Part shown: positions 27,018 to 35,565 of the stretch, piece by piece
Numbering within the stretch: position 1 is the first letter of the stretch
Layout: every line of letters starts with the position of its first letter
Made by a program: the position numbers and the translations under genes
NCBI GenBank assembly: GCA_027460525.1
Contig: JAPZAS010000014.1
Span: 23,597 to 87,596, forward strand
Direction of reading: 5' to 3'
Source of the DNA: Candidatus Methanoperedens sp.
GTDB lineage: Archaea > Halobacteriota > Methanosarcinia > Methanosarcinales > Methanoperedenaceae
Length of the DNA: 64,000 nt
The notes under the pieces: generated by a model
Seen by the model: only the letters and a program-made list of their open reading frames with translations
Database searches by the model: none
Told to the model about the DNA's origin: nothing

Positions 27018-27240
27018 TTTGTTGCATTACTGATTTTAATTGCACTTAACCCAATAATATGCAGTGCAGTCTATATATACCTATTTTTAAGACGAATTAT
27101 GCAACCTTTAAGATGAACCTTCCAGTTTTCTGCAAAATAGTCTTTCCTGTCATCCTGTTGGGATAATTCCGCATTTTAACATGAGGAAGTAATTAAAATT
27201 AAGTACAACCATAACCATTCAGTTCAACAGGTGATATTCA

Positions 27241-28488
27241 TTGTTCGCAATCGAAAACATCCATGCGCGGGAAATACTTGATTCACGGGGAAACCCCACA
27301 GTCGAAGTCGATGTTTTTACAGAAATCGGATTCGGGAGAGCAAGCGTACCCTCGGGGGCATCCACAGGGACAAACGAGGCGCTTGAGCTGAGGGATAAAG
27401 ACAAACGGTATCATGGAAAAGGCGTAAAGATAGCGGTAAACAATGTCAATACAGAAATAAAAAAAGCCCTTCTTGGCATGGACGCTCGAAACCAGCGCGA
27501 TATAGACAGACTCATGCTTGAACTCGATGGAACCCAGAATAAATCACGGCTTGGCGCAAACGCAATTCTCGGGGTCTCACTTTCGGTAGCACATGCGGCA
27601 GCGGATTCGCTCGGGCTTTCTCTTTACCGCTACCTGGGCGGCACGAACACATTCACACTTCCATGCCCGACAATGAACGTGATAAACGGGGGAAAACATG
27701 CAGGCAACGAGCTTGCAATACAGGAATTCATGATCCAGCCAGTTGGGGCAAAGACATACTCAGACGCCCTGCGCATGGGGGTTGAGACATACCACATGCT
27801 CGGCACCGTGCTTTCGAAAAAATACGGTACTTCTGCTGTCAACGTGGGGTACGAAGGGGGTTATGCCCCGCCACTTAAGAATACAAAGGACGCACTTGAT
27901 TCCCTCATCTATGCCATTGAAGAAACAGGATACGATAAAAAAATCACCATTGGTTTGGATGCGGCAGCTTCCGAGTTCTTCAAGAAGGATAAATACAGTA
28001 TAGACGGAAAAACATTGTCAAACGATGAACTTGCGGATTATTATGCCGACCTTGTCAAGACCTATCCCATCCTTTCCATCGAAGACCCGTTCCATGAAGA
28101 GGCGTTCGATGATTTTGCGGCATTGACAAAAAAACTTAAGGACAGGATAATCGTGGGCGATGACCTCTTTGTGACAAATGTAAAGCGGCTTGAAAAAGGC
28201 ATAAAGATAAACGCTGCGAATGCGCTGCTGCTGAAGGTCAACCAGATAGGCACGTTATCCGAGGCTTTTGACGCTGCAAGGCTGGCGCAGAAGAACAGGT
28301 TCAAAGTGGTCGTCAGCCACAGGTCAGCAGAGACCGAGGATACTTCAATTGCGGATATTTCAGTTGCTCTCGGCGCCGAGATGATAAAGACAGGAGCGCC
28401 TGCACGAAGCGAGCGCAATGCTAAGTACAATCAACTGCTGAGGATAGAAGAAGAACTTGGGAAAGCGGCAAGATATATTCAGCTTTGA
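27241..28488 (+). CDS. eno: Enolase
   Basis: Interconverts 2-phosphoglycerate and phosphoenolpyruvate. 415 residues. AREILDSRGNPTVEVD at the N-terminus, SGASTGTNEA, metal-site IEDPF (about 280), VGDDLFVTN, catalytic KVNQIGTLSEA, and the signature VSHRSAETED. The start is TTG at 27241, five bases after GGTGAT, and the next ATG would remove the substrate-binding N-terminus. Confidence 0.97.
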   Translation: MFAIENIHAREILDSRGNPTVEVDVFTEIGFGRASVPSGASTGTNEALELRDKDKRYHGKGVKIAVNNVNTEIKKALLGMDARNQRDIDRLMLELDGTQNKSRLGANAILGVSLSVAHAAADSLGLSLYRYLGGTNTFTLPCPTMNVINGGKHAGNELAIQEFMIQPVGAKTYSDALRMGVETYHMLGTVLSKKYGTSAVNVGYEGGYAPPLKNTKDALDSLIYAIEETGYDKKITIGLDAAASEFFKKDKYSIDGKTLSNDELADYYADLVKTYPILSIEDPFHEEAFDDFAALTKKLKDRIIVGDDLFVTNVKRLEKGIKINAANALLLKVNQIGTLSEAFDAARLAQKNRFKVVVSHRSAETEDTSIADISVALGAEMIKTGAPARSERNAKYNQLLRIEEELGKAARYIQL

Positions 28489-28556
28489 GTTCTTTCAATT
28501 TCAGGAAAAGGATTAAATCAAATGATAAGCAATGATAATACAGGGAGAAACAAAAT

Positions 28557-28952
28557 ATGGAACCCAAGAAAGTAATCAAAAGCATAGACGATAAAATGGG
28601 ATTTACGCCGGAGATCATGAACATGATGGGTGAAATGAACCCCGAAATGTTCGACCATTACAAAAAATGCGATGACGGCATACAGGAAGACGGTGCACTT
28701 TCAGCAAAAGTAAAGGTACTGATGTCCCTGGCTGTTATGGCTGCACAGAGGTGCGAGCCTTGCTGCGAATCCCAGTTGAGGAGTGCGCTTAACCACGGTG
28801 CCACGAAGGAAGAGATAATGGAAACAATGAATGTAATTTTCATCACATCCGGAGCACCTGGCGTAGCTGCATGCAGAAAAGCCCTTAACATGTTACAGGG
28901 TAAAGAAGGTGTGGGCGGGCATGGCTGCGTACCTGGAAGAAGACCGAGATAA
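28557..28952 (+). CDS. Carboxymuconolactone decarboxylase / AhpD-like protein
   Basis: 131 residues with the AhpD-like core: a helical bundle with [19 protein letters not shown] (CxxC about residues 62-65, followed by His). Family members often act as peroxidase-linked disulfide reductases rather than decarboxylases. The next genes are a ferritin-like protein and McrC, and the cluster ends in glutaredoxin and FTR-rubredoxin, so an oxidative-stress or thiol role fits. The extra cysteine pair and a C-terminal GGHGC tail may bind metal. Confidence 0.85.
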   Translation: MEPKKVIKSIDDKMGFTPEIMNMMGEMNPEMFDHYKKCDDGIQEDGALSAKVKVLMSLAVMAAQRCEPCCESQLRSALNHGATKEEIMETMNVIFITSGAPGVAACRKALNMLQGKEGVGGHGCVPGRRPR

Positions 28953-29013
28953 ACTAAAAAGGTTAAAATAGTTTTGTGTTCATTGATTCATCAATGAAAC
29001 TTAAGGAGGAGTT

Positions 29014-29433
29014 ATGAGCAACAAAATAATAGACGCATTGAACAAAGACCGCGAAGATGAATTGAGCGCCATAATACAATACATGAAGCATCATTATGAG
29101 GGAGAAGGGATGGAGAGCCCGGAAATCCTTGACATATTCGAAAACACAGCAAAGGACGAAATGAAACATGCTGAAAAGCTGGGTGAGCGCATCAATTACC
29201 TTGGCGGAGTACCCACAAAGAAGCCATCCATGATAGTGGAAGGCGGTGACTTAAAGAAGATGATTCAGGACGACCTCGCAAAAGAGAACGGGGCAATCAA
29301 ACAATACAAGGAACATATCAAGCTGGCGGCTGAAGAGGGCGACCCTACCACGAGGCTCATGCTGGAAGAAATCCTCTCAGAAGAAGAGGGACATGCCGAT
29401 ACGTGGGAGACCACGCTTGGAATAAGAAAATAA
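29014..29433 (+). CDS. Ferritin-like diiron protein
   Basis: 139 residues, four-helix ferritin-like fold. Diiron ligands are recognisable as EDELSAIIQY (Glu, helix 1), DEMKHAEKLGERI (ExxH, helix 2), AKENGAIKQYKEH (helix 3) and SEEEGHADTWE (ExxH, helix 4). Related to bacterioferritin/rubrerythrin-domain proteins but without a rubredoxin end. Ribosome site aaggagg precedes the ATG at 29014. Probably iron storage or peroxide detoxification next to AhpD-like and McrC genes. Confidence 0.87.
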   Translation: MSNKIIDALNKDREDELSAIIQYMKHHYEGEGMESPEILDIFENTAKDEMKHAEKLGERINYLGGVPTKKPSMIVEGGDLKKMIQDDLAKENGAIKQYKEHIKLAAEEGDPTTRLMLEEILSEEEGHADTWETTLGIRK

Positions 29434-29434
29434 C

Positions 29435-30124
29435 ATGTTTGGAAGAGAGACCCAGTTAGTGGATTGCAGGGAGGCGATGGGGCTCGGGCGCGGAGGGGGT
29501 CTTGCCCAGCGCGGAACCCTTTCGGAAGCAGCAAGACCCGATGTGGTTGCAATTGCCATGACGCCGGGCAGGCGCCATATTACAAAGCCCGTATGCGAGA
29601 TTACACAGGGACTGCGCAGGGAAGGAGTACAGGTAAGCGTTCTTGTGCTCGAGGCAGGGGCAGGCGTCCCGATGGATGAAGTCGGAAGCTCCACGGTTTC
29701 AAGAGGCTACGGCTCTTCCTTCGGTATATCTGCAAAGGAAATAGAACAGATAGCAAGGCACAGGCTTGTGTTATTGCATATGGGAAATGTCAATTCTCAC
29801 ATACTTTTGAAAACAAAGAAAATCCTGAAGTATATCAATATACCCGCAGTCATCGCCTGCGAATACCCTATTGATTTTGAGGATTTCGCAAAAGCCGGCA
29901 TAAAGACTAAAATAATAAAACCAAAAACCCCTGAAACCGAAGGTACTGTGGTTGCGATCGTGAGCGGCATAACCAGGGGTGAAACATGTTCAAGGATTAA
30001 ACTCAATGAACTGGCTAAGGAGATACGGTATATACTGGGTCAGATGGCAGAAGAGGCTCATGCGGTCAGAAGCGATCTACTGATAAGTGAAGGGCTTATG
30101 GCTAATATGGAAGAAGGTGAATGA
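29435..30124 (+). CDS. mcrC: McrC, methyl-coenzyme M reductase operon protein C
   Basis: 229 residues matching the McrC family: VDCREAMGLGRGGGLAQRGT near the N-terminus, AMTPGRRHITKPVCEITQGLRREG (about residues 44-68), GSSFGI, and SGITRGETCSR near the end. McrC is part of the multi-protein complex that reductively activates Ni(I) methyl-coenzyme M reductase, the key enzyme of methane formation or oxidation. It is here outside an mcr operon, in a redox cluster with ferritin, 2-oxoacid:ferredoxin oxidoreductase and FTR-like genes. It is the strongest single marker of lifestyle in the window. Starts one base after the ferritin stop. Confidence 0.92.
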   Translation: MFGRETQLVDCREAMGLGRGGGLAQRGTLSEAARPDVVAIAMTPGRRHITKPVCEITQGLRREGVQVSVLVLEAGAGVPMDEVGSSTVSRGYGSSFGISAKEIEQIARHRLVLLHMGNVNSHILLKTKKILKYINIPAVIACEYPIDFEDFAKAGIKTKIIKPKTPETEGTVVAIVSGITRGETCSRIKLNELAKEIRYILGQMAEEAHAVRSDLLISEGLMANMEEGE

Positions 30125-30125
30125 T

Positions 30126-30338
30126 TTGAAATGTTATATATGTGCTAAAATGGGAAAGGATGAGGATGCGGTGGCAGCCTGTATAGTATGCGGAATGGGT
30201 GTGTGCATGGAACATGCAATCTATGAAACAACCCCGGTCTGGAAGGGTGATTACCCTGTAAGACTTGAGAAAGACATAGAGAACCTGAGAAGGATAATGT
30301 GCCCGCCGTGCCATGAAGCTTTAAAGGAGAACTGGTGA
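30126..30338 (+). CDS. DUF2180 zinc-finger-like protein, first copy
   Basis: 70 residues from the TTG at 30126, which follows a ggtga site at 30115-30119; the frame is open further up but into mcrC. Cysteine pairs CYICAKMG, CIVCGMGVCMEHA and CPPCHE form a compact metal-binding protein of the DUF2180 family, found in methanogens. Role unknown. A second copy follows at 30345 with about half identical residues. Confidence 0.8.
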   Translation: MKCYICAKMGKDEDAVAACIVCGMGVCMEHAIYETTPVWKGDYPVRLEKDIENLRRIMCPPCHEALKENW

Positions 30339-30344
30339 TATTTT

Positions 30345-30566
30345 ATGTTGAAATGTTACGAATGCGCTGAACATGAATCCGCTGAAGAAGCCGTTGCCCT
30401 GTGCATAATGTGCGGCAAAGGGCTCTGTATGGAACATGCCCACAGGGTTGACCTTCCGATATGGACGGGAGGATACCCTGCACCTGTAAAGATGCTTAAG
30501 AAAGGTCTTCCGAGGTTCGTATGCCGCGAATGCGGCAATATCCTGATGCCCGGAGCATGTGAGTAA
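30345..30566 (+). CDS. DUF2180 zinc-finger-like protein, second copy
   Basis: 73 residues; [24 protein letters not shown] and CRECGN align with the first copy, so this is a tandem duplicate. The end overlaps the oxidoreductase gamma/delta start by eight bases, tying it to that operon. Function unknown. Confidence 0.8.
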   Translation: MLKCYECAEHESAEEAVALCIMCGKGLCMEHAHRVDLPIWTGGYPAPVKMLKKGLPRFVCRECGNILMPGACE

Positions 30567-31470
30567 TAGTGTGTACGAAATACGCTTTCACGGCAGGGGG
30601 GGTCAGGGTGCGGTTATGGCTGCCCAGACACTTGCTGAGGCAGCCGTAATAGAAGGGAATTATGCTGTTGCATTTCCATTTTTTGGAGCCGAAAGAAGGG
30701 GCGCCCCTGTTCTTGCCTTTACCAGGATAGACGCCAAAAAGATATACAGCAAGACACAGGTCTATGCACCCGACTGCGTGGTTGTGCTTGACGATTCGCT
30801 TCTCGATACCATCGATGTGGTGTCGGGGTTAAAACCAGATGGGGCAGCGGTTATAAACTCGAAAGAAAAACCTGAGGATATTGACCTTGGAAAGGAAATA
30901 AGAACAGCGACTGTGAATGCAACCTCTGTGGCACTCGAGATTTTAAAAGCCCCGATTACCAATACGGCAATCCTCGGGGCATTCGCAAAAGCCACAGGGG
31001 TTGTTAAGCTTGAATCCCTGGAGGAGGCTATCCGCAGAAGATTCGGTGAGAAACTCGGTAAGAACGTGGGGGAAAGAAATGCTCTTGCAGCGAGGACTGC
31101 TTATGAGAAAACCGTTATCGGGAAAAGTAAGGGGATAAAGAAGCTTGAACCCAGGAAGCAGTGGCTCCCCGCATATCAGCAAATGCCAATCGGCGGCGCC
31201 CTCGTTGAGGGAAAAACAGAGGCAGGTCTGATAGGACCGGGCAGTTTCATTGAGAATAAGGTGTCGGGATGGGCAACCTTCCGTCCTGTGCGCGACAGGG
31301 ATAAATGCACCATGTGCCTATTATGCTGGTTCTATTGCCCCGAAGGTACCATCGTGCGCATATCAGACAGGGGAGACCTGTTGACCAATTACGACTACTG
31401 CAAGGGCTGTGGCATATGTGCCAACGAATGCCCCGTGGATGCAATAAAAATGGTGAGGGCAAGGGTTTGA
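30559..31470 (+). CDS. 2-oxoacid:ferredoxin oxidoreductase, fused gamma and delta subunits
   Basis: 303 residues. Residues 1-185 are the gamma subunit ([33 protein letters not shown]). After a linker, residues about 215-300 are the delta ferredoxin subunit with two [4Fe-4S] motifs ([12 protein letters not shown] and [12 protein letters not shown]). Alpha and beta follow with overlapping starts, forming a complete CoA-dependent 2-oxoacid oxidoreductase, most like pyruvate or 2-oxoisovalerate enzymes. In autotrophic or methane-oxidising archaea it can run as pyruvate synthase. Gamma-delta fusion occurs in other archaea. GTG start at 30559. Confidence 0.92.
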   Translation: MSNSVYEIRFHGRGGQGAVMAAQTLAEAAVIEGNYAVAFPFFGAERRGAPVLAFTRIDAKKIYSKTQVYAPDCVVVLDDSLLDTIDVVSGLKPDGAAVINSKEKPEDIDLGKEIRTATVNATSVALEILKAPITNTAILGAFAKATGVVKLESLEEAIRRRFGEKLGKNVGERNALAARTAYEKTVIGKSKGIKKLEPRKQWLPAYQQMPIGGALVEGKTEAGLIGPGSFIENKVSGWATFRPVRDRDKCTMCLLCWFYCPEGTIVRISDRGDLLTNYDYCKGCGICANECPVDAIKMVRARV

Positions 31471-32654
31471 TGAATCCAGAAAGTGTGAAAGTAATCACCG
31501 GAGACCATGCGGCTGCAATAGGCGCAAAACTCTGCCGCGTTGAGGTGGTGCCAGCGTATCCGATTACTCCGCAGACGCTTATCATCGAACACATTGCGGA
31601 TTTTGTGAACGACGGGGAAATGGATGCCAAGTTCCTTACAATGGAGTCGGAGCACAGTGTGATGAGCGCAGCCGCCGCCGCATCAGCAGCAGGTGCAAGG
31701 GTATTTACGGCAACCTCATCCCAAGGATTGGCGTTCATGTACGAGATGCTCTATGCAACCGCGCCGCTTCGCCTTCCAATAGTCATGGTAAATGCCAGCC
31801 GGACGCTTGGAGCTCCTCCCGGTATATGGTGCGAGTATAATGACTCCATGGGTGTAAGGGACTCAGGATGGCTTCAGGTATATGTGGAAGATAACCAGGA
31901 AGCGCTTGACATGGTTATCCAGTCTTACAGGATTTCTGAGGATAGGCGCGTCCTGCTTCCGGTAATGCCGTGCCTTGACGGTTTTGTACTCACACACACG
32001 GTCGAACCAGTGGAAGTTCCGAAGCAGCAGGATGTAGATTCCTTCCTGCCGCCTTATACGCCAGATATTATTCTTGACCCATCAAGACCTGCGATGATAG
32101 GGATTTTCATGCCCGCAGAGTACATAATGGAAATGCGGCGGCAGACTGCAGGTGCTGTGGAATCAGCCAGGAGCGTCATCCAGGATGTTAATGATGAATT
32201 TGCTCGACTCTTTGGAAGAAATTACGGCGGATTGATAGATACGTATCGGATGGAGGATGCTGAGGCTGCATTGATAACCATGGGCACTGTTACAAGTACG
32301 GCGCGGGAAGTTGTGGACGAATTGCGTGGAGAGGGAAAAAAAGTGGGTCTTGTCAAGCTTCGATTCTTCAGACCATTTCCAGCAGAGGAATTGAGGAAAG
32401 TATTATCGGGCGTAAGTGCAGTCGGGGTTTTTGACCGTTCAATATCCTACCACGGCGGTGGACCAGCCTACAACGAGATTCGCTCGGCGCTCTATGGCGC
32501 GACAATGCCTGTGGTCAATCATCTCGCAGGTCTGGGGGGAAGGGATGTGACCAGAGAGCAGATAATAAAAATGTTCGAGATAATACTGAAAGCAGCAAAG
32601 GGCGAAAAAGTGAAGGCAGTGAACTGGCATAACACGAGGGGTGAGGCTGTATGA
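31470..32654 (+). CDS. 2-oxoacid:ferredoxin oxidoreductase alpha subunit (PorA-like)
   Basis: 394 residues from the ATG at 31470, which overlaps the upstream TGA (TGATG). An upstream in-frame extension into the gamma/delta gene is not needed. Pyrimidine-binding domain: YPITPQTLIIE, MESEHSVMSAAAAASAAGARVFTATSSQGL, and the C-terminal transketolase domain KVGLVKLRFFRPFP. Length and motifs match PorA/VorB. Works with the beta TPP subunit encoded next. Confidence 0.93.
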   Translation: MNPESVKVITGDHAAAIGAKLCRVEVVPAYPITPQTLIIEHIADFVNDGEMDAKFLTMESEHSVMSAAAAASAAGARVFTATSSQGLAFMYEMLYATAPLRLPIVMVNASRTLGAPPGIWCEYNDSMGVRDSGWLQVYVEDNQEALDMVIQSYRISEDRRVLLPVMPCLDGFVLTHTVEPVEVPKQQDVDSFLPPYTPDIILDPSRPAMIGIFMPAEYIMEMRRQTAGAVESARSVIQDVNDEFARLFGRNYGGLIDTYRMEDAEAALITMGTVTSTAREVVDELRGEGKKVGLVKLRFFRPFPAEELRKVLSGVSAVGVFDRSISYHGGGPAYNEIRSALYGATMPVVNHLAGLGGRDVTREQIIKMFEIILKAAKGEKVKAVNWHNTRGEAV

Positions 32655-33610
32655 GGCTCAAAGATTTACCCGATGATAATTTGTTCACGGCAGGACATAC
32701 CGCATGTCCTGGATGCGGGGTTGCGATGTCCATCAGGAATGCGATAAGGATACTGGGAAAAGATACAGCTGTTTATGTACCGGCAAGCTGCGCCGTGGTT
32801 TTTGGCACCACATTCCCGTACGGAGCGTGGAAAGTGCCTTTTTTCCACACGGCATTTGAAAACACCGGGGCATGCCTGACAGGCATGCAGGCGGCATTCG
32901 AGAAAAAAGGAAAAAAGGTCATTGCTGTCGGGTTTGCCGGGGACGGCGGGACGTACGACATAGGTTTGCAGAGCATGTCAGGAGCAGCAGAGCGCAATGA
33001 TGATATCCTTTATATCTGCCTCGATAACGAGGCGTACATGAACACAGGGATACAGCGAAGCGGAGGCACGCCCTTCGGGGCATGGACGACCACCACGCCA
33101 GTGGGAAAGATGTCACAGGGAAACCGCCGCTTTAAGAAAAACCTCGGCGACATCGTGGTAGCGCATGAGATACCTTATTATGCAACGCTATCCATCGGTC
33201 ATCCTCTTGATTTCATAAGGAAAGTGGAGAAGGCAAAAGATATCAAAGGCTTCCGCTTTCTTCACATGTTCACCCCATGCATCCCGGGCTGGAAGATGGA
33301 CCCGGCAAAGACCGTGGAAGTAACAAAACTGGCTGTGGAGAGCGGGATGTGGACCCTGTACGAGGTCGAGAACGGTGAGAAAAGAATTACCTACAAGCCA
33401 GGAAAAATGAAAAGAGTGAGGGAATACCTGATGATGCAGGGGCGTTTCCGACACATGAACGAGGAGGATATAAAGACGCTCCAGACGTGGGTGTGCAGGA
33501 AATGGAACCTGCATTACAAGGAAAAAGGCGCTCCTGAGGTATGCGAAATCGAGATGCCTGAGGAGCATCATGCTGTTACAGAGGAACACAGAGAGATGCA
33601 TGGACCATGA
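32651..33610 (+). CDS. 2-oxoacid:ferredoxin oxidoreductase beta subunit (PorB-like)
   Basis: 319 residues; binds TPP and the proximal [4Fe-4S] cluster. HTACPGCGVAMSIRNA at the N-terminus gives the first cysteines, GFAGDGGTYDIGLQSMSGA with DNEAYMNTGIQRSG is the TPP/Mg site, and TPCIPGW holds the last cysteine. Length and SGGTPFGA segment favour pyruvate-type PorB. ATGA overlap with alpha. The C-terminal His/Glu-rich tail (about residues 300-319) is an oddity. Confidence 0.93.
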   Translation: MRLKDLPDDNLFTAGHTACPGCGVAMSIRNAIRILGKDTAVYVPASCAVVFGTTFPYGAWKVPFFHTAFENTGACLTGMQAAFEKKGKKVIAVGFAGDGGTYDIGLQSMSGAAERNDDILYICLDNEAYMNTGIQRSGGTPFGAWTTTTPVGKMSQGNRRFKKNLGDIVVAHEIPYYATLSIGHPLDFIRKVEKAKDIKGFRFLHMFTPCIPGWKMDPAKTVEVTKLAVESGMWTLYEVENGEKRITYKPGKMKRVREYLMMQGRFRHMNEEDIKTLQTWVCRKWNLHYKEKGAPEVCEIEMPEEHHAVTEEHREMHGP

Positions 33611-33861
33611 AGAAGATAAAACCAAAACTCTACACGCTGAGCACCTGCATGCATTGCAGTGCAACAAAGCGCTTTTTAAAAGAACATGGGATTGATTATG
33701 ACTATGTGGATGTGGATAGATTAAACGGTAAGGAAAAAGAAGAAGTTCGCCAGGAAGTGATGAAACTCAGCGGGGGTTTGAGGTTTCCGACCATAGTGGT
33801 GGGAAAGAAAGTAATCGTGGGGTTCTATGAGGATAAGTTGAGAGAGGCGCTGGGGTTATGA
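33607..33861 (+). CDS. Glutaredoxin-like thioredoxin-fold protein
   Basis: 84 residues. Active site CMHCSATKRFL (CxxC, about residues 14-17), cis-Pro region GGLRFPTIVVGKKVIVGF. Fits NrdH/glutaredoxin-like reductants of methanogens. Translationally coupled both ways (overlaps porB and the FTR-like gene by four bases), so the natural electron donor is likely the FTR-rubredoxin protein encoded next, drawing on ferredoxin reduced by the upstream oxidoreductase. Confidence 0.9.
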   Translation: MKKIKPKLYTLSTCMHCSATKRFLKEHGIDYDYVDVDRLNGKEKEEVRQEVMKLSGGLRFPTIVVGKKVIVGFYEDKLREALGL

Positions 33862-34355
33862 GAACCGTTGCCGAAATGTTCGCCGAGATGAAGAAAATCG
33901 CTGAAGAGGAAGGCTACCAGTTCAATCCGGTAAAGGAGGAACTTGACGACATCCTCCATGGGCTGTGGGATAACGAGCACCGCTATGGCTATATGTCGTG
34001 TCCCTGCCGCATGGCAAGCGGCGTGCTGGCTGATGACATGGATATAATCTGCCCGTGCAACTATCGAGATGCGGATGTTGAGGAGTTCGGCTGCTGCCTT
34101 TGCGTGCTTTATGTGAGCGATGACTGGATAAGCGGGAAGAAGAAGCATGAACCTATTCCGGAGCGGCGCCCGCAGGAGTATTATTTGAAAGGTTATCCGA
34201 GTATAATAGAACAGAAAGGAGCAGGAGGAAAAGAAATGGAGCAGGTTTACAGGTGTACGGTGTGCGGCTATCTCTGCGCAAGGGAAGAGCCGCCTGATCT
34301 TTGTCCGATTTGCAGGGCGAAGAAGGAGATGTTCGAGAAGTTTGAGATGGGGTAG
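33858..34355 (+). CDS. Ferredoxin:disulfide reductase (FTR catalytic chain) fused to rubredoxin
   Basis: 165 residues. Residues 1-110 are the FTR beta-chain fold: CPCRM at about 48, CPCNYR about 16 residues later, then FGCCLCVLY, where the usual CHC is CLC, so the active-site histidine is replaced by leucine. Residues 127-165 are a rubredoxin-type domain (CTVCGYLC ... CPICRAKK). This fusion is known from Methanosarcina ferredoxin:disulfide reductases. An aggagg site and ATG (34223-34238) lie in frame at the linker, so free rubredoxin could also be made. The rubredoxin end is repeated at 35135-35254 beyond the MNT/HEPN pair. Confidence 0.9.
   Translation: MRTVAEMFAEMKKIAEEEGYQFNPVKEELDDILHGLWDNEHRYGYMSCPCRMASGVLADDMDIICPCNYRDADVEEFGCCLCVLYVSDDWISGKKKHEPIPERRPQEYYLKGYPSIIEQKGAGGKEMEQVYRCTVCGYLCAREEPPDLCPICRAKKEMFEKFEMG
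34236..34355 (+). repeat. Rubredoxin coding repeat, copy 1
   Basis: This 120-base segment and 35135-35254 are the same length; bases from codon 6 to codon 32 (77 in a row) are identical and both end in a stop codon. It forms a direct repeat on either side of the MNT/HEPN toxin-antitoxin genes. Confidence 0.93.
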
Positions 34356-34405
34356 GCGCATGCGCAGATATATATGTCCAATACTCTCTAAATAAGTACA
34401 GGAAT

Positions 34406-34738
34406 ATGAAAGAGATAAAAAGTGCTGAAGGGATTATAAAAAAGCAGATTTTTGAAATATTACAGAATATAGGATATTCGGCAAAGAAAATAATTCTTTT
34501 TGGTTCCAGAGCACGAAAGGACTTTACTCGATTCAGCGATTACGATATTCTCATAATAACGGACAGGACAGTTGAAATTAAAGAGAAAATGAGCCTGTCT
34601 AAAAAAATAAGGGAATATCTGGCAAAATCAGGGTTTGATGTGGATGTGATAATAAAATCGGACGTTGAGGTTCAATTTTTAAGAGATAAGCCTGGCAGCA
34701 TTGTGAAGAACGCCTTAAAAGAGGGCGTTGCGTTATGA
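34406..34738 (+). CDS. MNT-type nucleotidyltransferase (antitoxin of MNT/HEPN pair)
   Basis: 110 residues of the minimal nucleotidyltransferase family: LFGSRARKDFTRFSDYDILI (about residues 32-51) with GSR and the DxD metal pair, then DVDVII. In MNT/HEPN modules this protein AMPylates and silences the HEPN ribonuclease. Its stop overlaps the HEPN start (ATGA). TATA-like agatatatatg near 34367. The pair sits between two copies of a rubredoxin sequence. Confidence 0.9.
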   Translation: MKEIKSAEGIIKKQIFEILQNIGYSAKKIILFGSRARKDFTRFSDYDILIITDRTVEIKEKMSLSKKIREYLAKSGFDVDVIIKSDVEVQFLRDKPGSIVKNALKEGVAL

Positions 34739-35133
34739 ATGACGATTATATCCAGAAGTGGATTATAAAAGCGAAAAACGATTTTAAAATAGCAGGACAC
34801 GAACTTGCTCAATCTGATGACGAAATGGTTACGGATGCTGTATGTTTTCACTGCCAGCAAGCTGTTGAAAAATTATTTAAAGCATATCTCGCCTCAAAAA
34901 ACATAGAATTTGGAAAGACACATAATCTTGAGTTTTTGCTGGAACTCTGTAAAGCACATGACCCAGATTTTGAAAATTTAAATGTGGGAAACCTTTCGTT
35001 TTATGCGGTAGAAATCAGGTATCCTGATGAGTTTTACATCCCTTCGGTGGCAGAGGCTAAAGAGTGTTTTAAGATTGCTTCTATTGCCAGGGATTTTATG
35101 TTAGGAAAGCTGGAATCCGAGGGGGAGGGATAA
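34735..35133 (+). CDS. HEPN-domain toxin of MNT/HEPN pair
   Basis: 132 residues, all-helical HEPN fold. It begins with the typical [16 protein letters not shown], then [16 protein letters not shown] and [12 protein letters not shown]. The RxxxxH ribonuclease motif of many HEPN toxins is not obvious, so it may belong to the variant class. Coupled to the MNT gene. One base separates its stop from the duplicated rubredoxin start. Confidence 0.88.
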   Translation: MNDDYIQKWIIKAKNDFKIAGHELAQSDDEMVTDAVCFHCQQAVEKLFKAYLASKNIEFGKTHNLEFLLELCKAHDPDFENLNVGNLSFYAVEIRYPDEFYIPSVAEAKECFKIASIARDFMLGKLESEGEG

Positions 35134-35134
35134 A

Positions 35135-35254
35135 GTGGTTCAGGTTTATACGTGTACGGTGTGCGGCTATCTCTGCGCAAGGGAAGAGCCGCCTGATCTT
35201 TGTCCGATTTGCAGGGCGAAGAAGGAGAGGTTTGAGAGGTTTGAGATGAAGTGA
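35135..35254 (+). CDS. Small free-standing rubredoxin-like protein (duplicate of FTR fusion end)
   Basis: 39 residues from GTG 35135, with CTVCGYLC and CPICRAKK. It is a near copy of the rubredoxin end of the FTR fusion at 34236-34355: identical over 77 consecutive bases, with changes only near both ends. A gggaggga site about seven bases upstream (inside the HEPN stop region) could drive translation. Shorter than typical rubredoxin (about 52 residues) but the four metal cysteines are present. Whether it is expressed is unknown. Confidence 0.7.
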   Translation: MVQVYTCTVCGYLCAREEPPDLCPICRAKKERFERFEMK

Positions 35255-35278
35255 GAATTAAATGAAGGAGGATAAACG

Positions 35279-35551
35279 ATGTCAAAGAGTATGTATTGTC
35301 CCAATTGTAGCGCTTACATAGGGGACTGTGGTCATGTTCCTGGAGGTTTTTCCGGTCCTACTACGCTGTCTGGAACATGCGGCAGTTGTGGACAGGAGTT
35401 CAGCGTTACCTGCGACGGCAACTGCATTAACCGTTGTCACATATGTGGGGCCACCGACTATCTAATAACTTGCTCGATATGTGGCAACTTCTGCTGTTCA
35501 AAGGATCGCAGCCAGTTTAACAAGCAAGTATGCAGGACGTGCGCACCGTAG
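35279..35551 (+). CDS. Cysteine-rich zinc-ribbon-like protein
   Basis: 90 residues with five or more CxxC units (CPNC, CGSCG, CHICG, CSICG, CRTC), probably binding two or three zinc ions. A good ribosome site (aaggagg) precedes the ATG. No family recognised. It follows the duplicated rubredoxin by 24 bases and might have been co-transferred or lie on the original downstream side of the FTR gene. Confidence 0.65.
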   Translation: MSKSMYCPNCSAYIGDCGHVPGGFSGPTTLSGTCGSCGQEFSVTCDGNCINRCHICGATDYLITCSICGNFCCSKDRSQFNKQVCRTCAP

Positions 35552-35565
35552 ACTCTTCTGATTAG

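Noticed and set aside
31305..31469. Upstream extension of the alpha subunit of the oxidoreductase
   Set aside because: It overlaps the ferredoxin domain of the preceding gene in another frame; ATG 31470 starts the conserved protein.
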